This document shows, in pieces, positions 5,130 through 9,601 of a DNA stretch of 9,601 bases. Each line of letters starts with the position of its first letter. Position 1 is the first letter of the stretch. Under the pieces are notes generated by a model. That model searched no databases. It had not been told where the DNA came from and worked only from the letters and a program-made list of their open reading frames with translations. The position numbers were made by a program, and so were the translations under genes. Origin of the DNA: Phytoactinopolyspora endophytica (lineage in GTDB: Bacteria > Actinomycetota > Actinomycetes > Jiangellales > Jiangellaceae); NCBI RefSeq assembly GCF_004138495.1, contig NZ_ML142861.1, forward strand, positions 18,544 through 28,144. Direction: 5' to 3'.

Positions 5130-6425
5130 TCAGCTGGCGCCAGTGATCATCCCGGCGCCGACGGTACGGTTGGTGGATTCGTCGACCAGGATGAACCCGC
5201 CCGTGATCCGGTTGCGCCGGTATTCGTCGGCCAGCAGCGGTGCCGTGGTGCGCAGGCGGACCCGGCCGACGTCGTTGAGGCCCAGCTCGCCCGCGCCCTC
5301 ATCGCGGTGCAGGCTGTTCACGTCGAGCCGGTACTGCACGTCCTTGACCACGGTCCGGGCGGAGCGGGTCGTGTGCTTGATGGCCAGCTTCTGCCCGGGA
5401 ACCAGAGGCGCATCGGTCATCCAGCAGACCATCGCGTCGATGTCCTGAGCCACGCAGGGCTGGTTGTGCGGACGGCAGATCATGTCCCCGCGGGACACGT
5501 CGAGCTCATCCTCCAGCCGGACGGTGACCGACATCGGCGCGTATGCCTCGGCCACTGGGCCGTCCGCGGTCTCGATGCCGGCGATGCGGGTGGTGAGCCC
5601 GCTCGGTAGGACCATCACCTCGTCGCCCTTCTTCAGCACGCCGCCGGCGACCTGGCCGGCGTAGCCGCGGTAGTCGGCGTGCTGGGTCGACTGCGGCCGG
5701 ATCACGTACTGCACCGGGAACCGGACATCGACCAGGTTGCGATCGCTGGCGTGGTGCACGTGCTCCAGGTGATGCAGCAGCGACGGGCCGTCGTACCAGG
5801 GCATGTTCTCCGAACGGCTGACGATGTTGTCACCGAGCAGGGCCGAGATCGGGACGGCTGTGAGGTCGGGGATGTCGAGCTTGCTCGCGAAGTTCGTGAA
5901 GTCGTGCGAGATCTGCTCGAACACCTCCTCCGACCAGTCCACCAGGTCCATCTTGTTCACCGCGAGCACCAGGTGCGGCACTCGCAGCAGCGAGACGATG
6001 AACGCGTGCCGACGGCTCTGCTCGACCAGGCCCTTGCGGGCGTCGACCAGCACGATCGCCAGGTCGGCCGTGGACGCCCCGGTCACCATGTTGCGGGTGT
6101 ACTGGATGTGCCCCGGGGTGTCGGCGATGATGAACTTGCGCCGCGGCGTGGCGAAGTAGCGGTACGCCACGTCGATCGTGATGCCCTGCTCACGTTCGGC
6201 GCGCAGGCCGTCGGTCAGCAGCGCCAGGTTCGTGTACTCGTCGCCACGCTCCTGGCTGGTGCGCTCGACGCTCTCCAGCTGATCGGTGAAGATCGACTTG
6301 GAGTCGAACAGCAGACGCCCGATGAGCGTGCTCTTGCCGTCGTCGACCGAGCCGGCGGTGGCGAACCGCAGCAGGTCCATGTTCGCCGACGGTTCCACCA
6401 GCGTGGTCTCAGGTGCTGCCGTCAT
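5130..6425 (-). CDS. cysN: Sulfate adenylyltransferase subunit 1 (GTPase)
   Basis: A 431-residue CysN, the GTPase subunit of the bacterial heterodimeric ATP sulfurylase. With CysD it makes adenosine 5'-phosphosulfate from ATP and sulfate, with GTP hydrolysis driving the reaction. Translation-factor-type GTPase motifs are visible: G1 GSVDDGKST (25-33), REQGITID (78-85), DTPGH (102-106) and NKMD (157-160), followed by beta-barrel domains of the elongation-factor type. There is no C-terminal APS kinase domain, unlike the NodQ/CysNC fusions. The ATG directly follows the cysD stop (TAGATG) and is preceded by AAGGAGGGG with a 9-nt spacer, so it belongs to the same operon and is probably translationally coupled. 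Confidence 0.97.
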   Translation of the reverse strand: MTAAPETTLVEPSANMDLLRFATAGSVDDGKSTLIGRLLFDSKSIFTDQLESVERTSQERGDEYTNLALLTDGLRAEREQGITIDVAYRYFATPRRKFIIADTPGHIQYTRNMVTGASTADLAIVLVDARKGLVEQSRRHAFIVSLLRVPHLVLAVNKMDLVDWSEEVFEQISHDFTNFASKLDIPDLTAVPISALLGDNIVSRSENMPWYDGPSLLHHLEHVHHASDRNLVDVRFPVQYVIRPQSTQHADYRGYAGQVAGGVLKKGDEVMVLPSGLTTRIAGIETADGPVAEAYAPMSVTVRLEDELDVSRGDMICRPHNQPCVAQDIDAMVCWMTDAPLVPGQKLAIKHTTRSARTVVKDVQYRLDVNSLHRDEGAGELGLNDVGRVRLRTTAPLLADEYRRNRITGGFILVDESTNRTVGAGMITGAS

Positions 6426-7334
6426 CTAGAAGTACCCCTCCTTCTTCCGGTCCTCCATGGCCGCTTCGCTGACGCGATCATCGCCGCGGGTGGCGCCTCG
6501 CTCCGTCAGCCGGGTGGCGGCGACTTCCTCGATGATCTTCTCGATCGTGTCGGCATCGGAGCCCACGGCAGCGGTCAGTGTGGCGTCACCGACCGTGCGG
6601 TATCGGACCTTCCCGATGAAGGTGTCCTCGCCGTCCCGGGGGCGGCAGAACTCGTTGTTGGCGAAGAGCATGCCGTCGCGAGAGAACACCTCACGCTCAT
6701 GCGCGTAGTAGATCGACGGCACCTCGATGCGCTCCCGCGCGATGTACTGCCACACGTCCAGCTCGGTCCAGTTGGACAGCGGGAAGATCCGGATGCTCTC
6801 ACCCAGATGGATCCGGCCGTTGTAGAGATTCCACAATTCCGGACGCTGATCCTTCGGGTCCCACTGCCCGAACTCGTCACGGAACGAGAAGACGCGCTCC
6901 TTGGCCCGAGCCTTCTCCTCGTCTCGCCGGGCGCCGCCGAACAGCGCGGTGAACCGGTTCTTCTCCACGGCCTCCAGCAGCACCGGCGTCTGGATCCGGT
7001 TCCGCGAACCGTTCGGCTCCTCGCGCACCACCCCACGGTCGATCGCATCCTGAACCGAGGCGACGACGAGGTTGACGCCGAGCTCGGCCACCCGCCGGTC
7101 ACGGAAGTCAAGTACCTCGGGGAAGTTGTGGCCGGTGTCCACGTGCATCACCGGGAACGGGATGGGCGCCGGCCAGAACGCCTTCTCCGCCAGCCGGAGC
7201 ATGACGATGGAGTCCTTGCCACCGGAGAACAACAGCGCCGGGCGTTCAAGCTCGGCGGTGACCTCACGGATGATATGGATCGACTCAGACTCGAGGATGT
7301 CGATCTGGGTCAGTTGGTAGTCATGGAACGTCAT
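6426..7334 (-). CDS. cysD: Sulfate adenylyltransferase subunit 2
   Basis: A 302-residue CysD, the catalytic subunit of ATP sulfurylase, which forms APS from ATP and sulfate. It belongs to the PAPS-reductase-like ATP pyrophosphatase family. The P-loop is SGGKDS (37-42), followed by HVDTGHNFPEVL, the long GGARRDEEKARAKER segment, and LSNWTELDVWQYI. The C-terminus ends KKEGYF as in typical CysD. Its length matches the family. The ATG overlaps the cysQ stop by ATGA and has GAGG a few bases upstream. It lies between cysQ and cysN with no spacing. Confidence 0.97.
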   Translation of the reverse strand: MTFHDYQLTQIDILESESIHIIREVTAELERPALLFSGGKDSIVMLRLAEKAFWPAPIPFPVMHVDTGHNFPEVLDFRDRRVAELGVNLVVASVQDAIDRGVVREEPNGSRNRIQTPVLLEAVEKNRFTALFGGARRDEEKARAKERVFSFRDEFGQWDPKDQRPELWNLYNGRIHLGESIRIFPLSNWTELDVWQYIARERIEVPSIYYAHEREVFSRDGMLFANNEFCRPRDGEDTFIGKVRYRTVGDATLTAAVGSDADTIEKIIEEVAATRLTERGATRGDDRVSEAAMEDRKKEGYF

Positions 7335-8197
7335 GTGTGTGACCTCGGTACGGCAGCGGCCGCGTCGGAGCAGGCCGCCAGGAGCGCGTCGGCGACCTCC
7401 GGGCGGGCGACCAGCAGATCGGGCAGGTATCTGTCAACGTCGTTATAGCGTAACGGGGACCCGTCCAGCCGGGTGGCGTGCAGCCCCGCAGCCTGTGCCA
7501 CGGCCACCGGTGCGGCCGAGTCCCACTGATACTGGCCACCCGCGTGCACGTAGGCGTCGACCTCGCCCAGCACCACCGAAGCGACCTTGTAGCCGGCCGA
7601 GCCCATCGGCACGAGCTCGGCTCCGAGCGCCGTCGCCGCGCGTTCGGCGACCTCGGGCGCTCGGCTGCGACTCACCGCTATCCGCCAGGGACGGCTCGCT
7701 CCCGGCGAGCCTGGGAGCGGAGACGGCGGCTCTGGAGGCTGGACCGAGTCGGATGACAGCGTCGTGGCCCGGCCCGGAAGCGCCACGGCACCCGCGACGA
7801 GGTTACCTAGGGGCGCGTTCACAGCCGACGCAGCGTCGGTCGACGCCGCCGTGGTCGACACCGGGCCGACTCCGTCACGCGTCCAGAGCGCCACGTGCAC
7901 GGCCCAGTCGGATCGGCCCTCGGCGTACTCTTTGGTCCCGTCCAGCGGATCGATGATCCACACGCGGTCAGCGGTCAGCCGGCGCCGGTCGTCGTCGGCT
8001 TCCTCGCTCAGCACGGCGTCGTCCGGGCGGGCGCCGGCGAGCTCCTTGGCGAGATACTCCTGGGCAGCCCGGTCGCCCGCTCTCCGCAGCTCTCGCTGGT
8101 CAGTGGTCTGCGTCGACGAGCCGTGCCGGTCGCGCAGCTCAAGCAGCAACGTGCCCGCCTCCTCCGCGAGGCGGGCGGCGAGTGCCGCATCGGTCAT
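7331..8197 (-). CDS. cysQ: 3'(2'),5'-bisphosphate nucleotidase (PAP phosphatase)
   Basis: A 288-residue protein of the inositol monophosphatase superfamily. CysQ removes the 3' phosphate from PAP (and PAPS), a by-product of sulfate reduction and sulfotransfer. Metal-binding motifs are SEE (64-66), DPLDGT (83-88) and the C-terminal QWDSAAP (Trp225-Asp226). GSAGYKVASVVLGEVDAYVHAGGQ is characteristic of the actinobacterial form. I chose the ATG at 8197; a GTG at 8203 in frame is an alternative. There is a Ser/Thr/Ala-rich stretch at about 112-132 and a Pro-rich stretch at about 153-169 that look longer than usual, probably surface loops. It is the first gene of cysQ-cysD-cysN, overlapping cysD by 4 bp. 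Confidence 0.93.
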   Translation of the reverse strand: MTDAALAARLAEEAGTLLLELRDRHGSSTQTTDQRELRRAGDRAAQEYLAKELAGARPDDAVLSEEADDDRRRLTADRVWIIDPLDGTKEYAEGRSDWAVHVALWTRDGVGPVSTTAASTDAASAVNAPLGNLVAGAVALPGRATTLSSDSVQPPEPPSPLPGSPGASRPWRIAVSRSRAPEVAERAATALGAELVPMGSAGYKVASVVLGEVDAYVHAGGQYQWDSAAPVAVAQAAGLHATRLDGSPLRYNDVDRYLPDLLVARPEVADALLAACSDAAAAVPRSHT

Positions 8198-8276
8198 TCT
8201 CACGAGGCCCCCAGCGTTGTGGGATCGGGTGCGCCAGCGTTCAAGCCTAAGCGCCAGTCCGTGACTGATCGCCCTC

Positions 8277-8313
8277 GGCTCAGAATGCGAGACGCGCGTC
8301 CATATTCTGAACC
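8277..8313. repeat. Nested inverted repeats upstream of cysQ
   Basis: TCAGAAT (8280-8286) and ATTCTGA (8304-8310) form a perfect 7-bp stem. In minus-strand RNA it extends to 10 bp, using one G-U pair, across 8277-8313. Inside the 17-nt loop lies a perfect 10-bp palindrome GACGCGCGTC (8291-8300). It sits between the glycosyltransferase stop and the cysQ start. It could be a terminator for the former or an operator for the latter. I recognise no riboswitch and no convincing promoter boxes in the rest of the 8198-8409 gap. Confidence 0.5.
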
Positions 8314-8409
8314 GGACCCGACGCTGCGCCTCGGCCGACGTTCGAAGGATACGCCGAAGAACGCCGTCGCCGGCATGCCGCTGTGCGCGGGATTACCCAC
8401 GCGAAGGTC

Positions 8410-9601
8410 CTAGTACGCCCCGGTGCGCCGCACGACAGCCCCGGCGGTACGTCCCAGCAGGCGGAGATCGCCGCTCATGGTCCAGTTGTCGACGTAGCGC
8501 AGGTCGAGCCGGACCGTCTCCTCCCAGGTCAGGTTCGACCGACCGCTGACCTGCCACAGCCCGGTCATCCCCGGCGTCACCAACAGCCGCCGCGACTCGA
8601 TCTGGTTGTACCTGGCCACCTCCTCCGGCAGCGGCGGTCTCGGCCCCACCAATGACATGTCTCCGCGCAGGACGTTGAACAACTGCGGGAGTTCGTCGAG
8701 CGAGTAACGCCGCAGAACACGGCCGACCCGGGTGATCCGGGGATCGTCGTACATCTTGAACATCGGCCCGTCCACCTGCACCGAGGCCAGCAGGGCCTCG
8801 CGTTGCACGTCCGCGTCCGTGTACATGCTGCGGAACTTCAGCATGGTGAACGGCGTGCCGCCACGACTGATCCGGGTCTGCCGATAGATGACCGGCCCTT
8901 TGCTCGACAACTTCACCGCAGCCGCCAATGCCAGCAGCACGGGCGTGAGAACCACGATGAGCAATCCCGCCACCAGCCGGTCGAGCACCGACTTCAACGC
9001 ACGGCTCGGCCCAGCGAACGGCGCCTGCCGCACGTGAAGCAGCGTCGAGGCGCCGACGCGCCGCATGCTCAGCCGATGAGGCGCGATGTCGTTCATCCCG
9101 AGGTCCGCCACCAAGCCGATGTTGCGATCGCTCAGCGCCCAGCTCAGCGCCCGCAGCCGGTCACCGGTGAACTGCGACCCCGGTGTGATGCACACCGTGC
9201 TGGCACCCACGCTCTCCACGGCGGAGAGCACCCTGCTCACCACGAGATCGTCGCCGGCTTTGCCGTCGTCTCTGGCCGGCCACGGCAGCCGCTCCACCTG
9301 CGGCACATCCTCGACCAGGCCCTTCTCGCCTTCAACGCACGCGCCGACGACGACATACGGGTGCTCTGTGTCCGCTGAGAACCGATCCATCACGGCGGTG
9401 ATCTGCGCACCGGGACCGACGGCAAGCGTGCGGCAGACGGCAAGCCCGTGTTGTCGCATCACCCGAAGCCGGTGCCACGCCACCCGCCGCACGACGAGCG
9501 CGGCCGTCAACACGACCACCGACGTCGCGATGAACCACAGGTACCGGACCGGATCACCGCTCGGCCGCACCGCGGCGTCGATCAGCAGTTGCAGGCCCAG
9601 G
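8410..9601 (-). CDS. Undecaprenyl-phosphate sugar phosphotransferase, WbaP/ExoY type (5' part beyond window)
   Basis: The reading frame stays open to base 9601, so the N-terminus is outside the window. A GTG at 9570 is an internal codon rather than a probable start: the frame continues with LGLQLLIDAA before it, and this family normally has several N-terminal membrane helices. Numbering from 9570, the visible parts are a membrane helix (about 10-28), a soluble Rossmann-like region (about 45-170), a second hydrophobic helix (about 197-220) and the catalytic domain. The latter shows KFRSM (245-249), the Asp-Glu dyad in SLDELPQ (292-293), GDMSLVGPRPPLP and GMTGLWQVSGRSNLTW. Such enzymes transfer a sugar-1-phosphate from a UDP-sugar to undecaprenyl phosphate at the membrane, starting a repeat unit of exopolysaccharide or capsule. 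The sugar cannot be told. It is upstream of cysQ on the same strand, separated by about 210 bp. Confidence 0.93.
   Translation of the reverse strand, partial: LGLQLLIDAAVRPSGDPVRYLWFIATSVVVLTAALVVRRVAWHRLRVMRQHGLAVCRTLAVGPGAQITAVMDRFSADTEHPYVVVGACVEGEKGLVEDVPQVERLPWPARDDGKAGDDLVVSRVLSAVESVGASTVCITPGSQFTGDRLRALSWALSDRNIGLVADLGMNDIAPHRLSMRRVGASTLLHVRQAPFAGPSRALKSVLDRLVAGLLIVVLTPVLLALAAAVKLSSKGPVIYRQTRISRGGTPFTMLKFRSMYTDADVQREALLASVQVDGPMFKMYDDPRITRVGRVLRRYSLDELPQLFNVLRGDMSLVGPRPPLPEEVARYNQIESRRLLVTPGMTGLWQVSGRSNLTWEETVRLDLRYVDNWTMSGDLRLLGRTAGAVVRRTGAY

Noticed and set aside
5679..7448. 589-residue plus-strand reading frame
   Set aside because: It is the mirror of cysN and cysD, which have full family motifs on the minus strand; it is a GC-rich shadow frame.
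1..9601. CRISPR arrays, tRNA or rRNA genes, insertion sequences
   Set aside because: I saw no regularly spaced repeats, no tRNA-like cloverleaf, no transposase motifs and no long terminal inverted repeats.

Overview
The window is high-GC DNA with actinobacterial codon use, tight ATGA stop/start overlaps and purine-rich ribosome binding sites. It most likely comes from a filamentous or related actinomycete; I cannot name the genus from the sequence alone. It holds two functional blocks, both on the minus strand, separated by one plus-strand gene.

Left block (about 1-4220): a lasso peptide (RiPP) biosynthesis cluster read right to left. The order of transcription is an alpha/beta hydrolase (4185-3397), a PqqD-like leader-binding protein B1 (3289-3029), a 41-residue lasso precursor A (2799-2674), an asparagine-synthetase-like lasso cyclase C (2578-1364), a transglutaminase-like leader peptidase B2 (1367-909) and an HPr-kinase-like protein K (912 to beyond base 1). 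The precursor leader fits the B1 recognition pattern YxxPxLxxxG with Thr at leader position -2. The core begins with Ser, has Asp at position 9 for a nine-residue ring, and ends in Ser. A C-terminal Ser together with an HPr-kinase homologue is the arrangement of the paeninodin type, in which the kinase phosphorylates the terminal Ser. A 9-bp perfect stem-loop lies between A and C. No transporter or isopeptidase is visible before the left edge.

Middle (about 4186-5004): a divergent intergenic region carries a likely leaderless promoter for the hydrolase, two adjacent inverted repeats, and an ECF-sigma-like promoter reading into a PhnB-type VOC (glyoxalase-fold) gene at 4450-4929. A 15-bp perfect stem-loop follows the VOC gene and separates it from the convergent sulfate genes.

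Right block (5130-9601): cysQ, cysD and cysN form a compact minus-strand operon for sulfate activation (PAP phosphatase and the two ATP sulfurylase subunits). Upstream of it is the 3'-terminal part of a WbaP/ExoY-type phosphoglycosyl transferase for surface polysaccharide, which runs off the right edge. No APS kinase (cysC) is present in the window or fused to cysN.

The most notable content is the predicted phosphorylated actinobacterial lasso peptide. Its cluster has B1 placed before A, a short cyclase without the usual N-terminal glutaminase-like domain, and a leading hydrolase that lacks its expected catalytic His.
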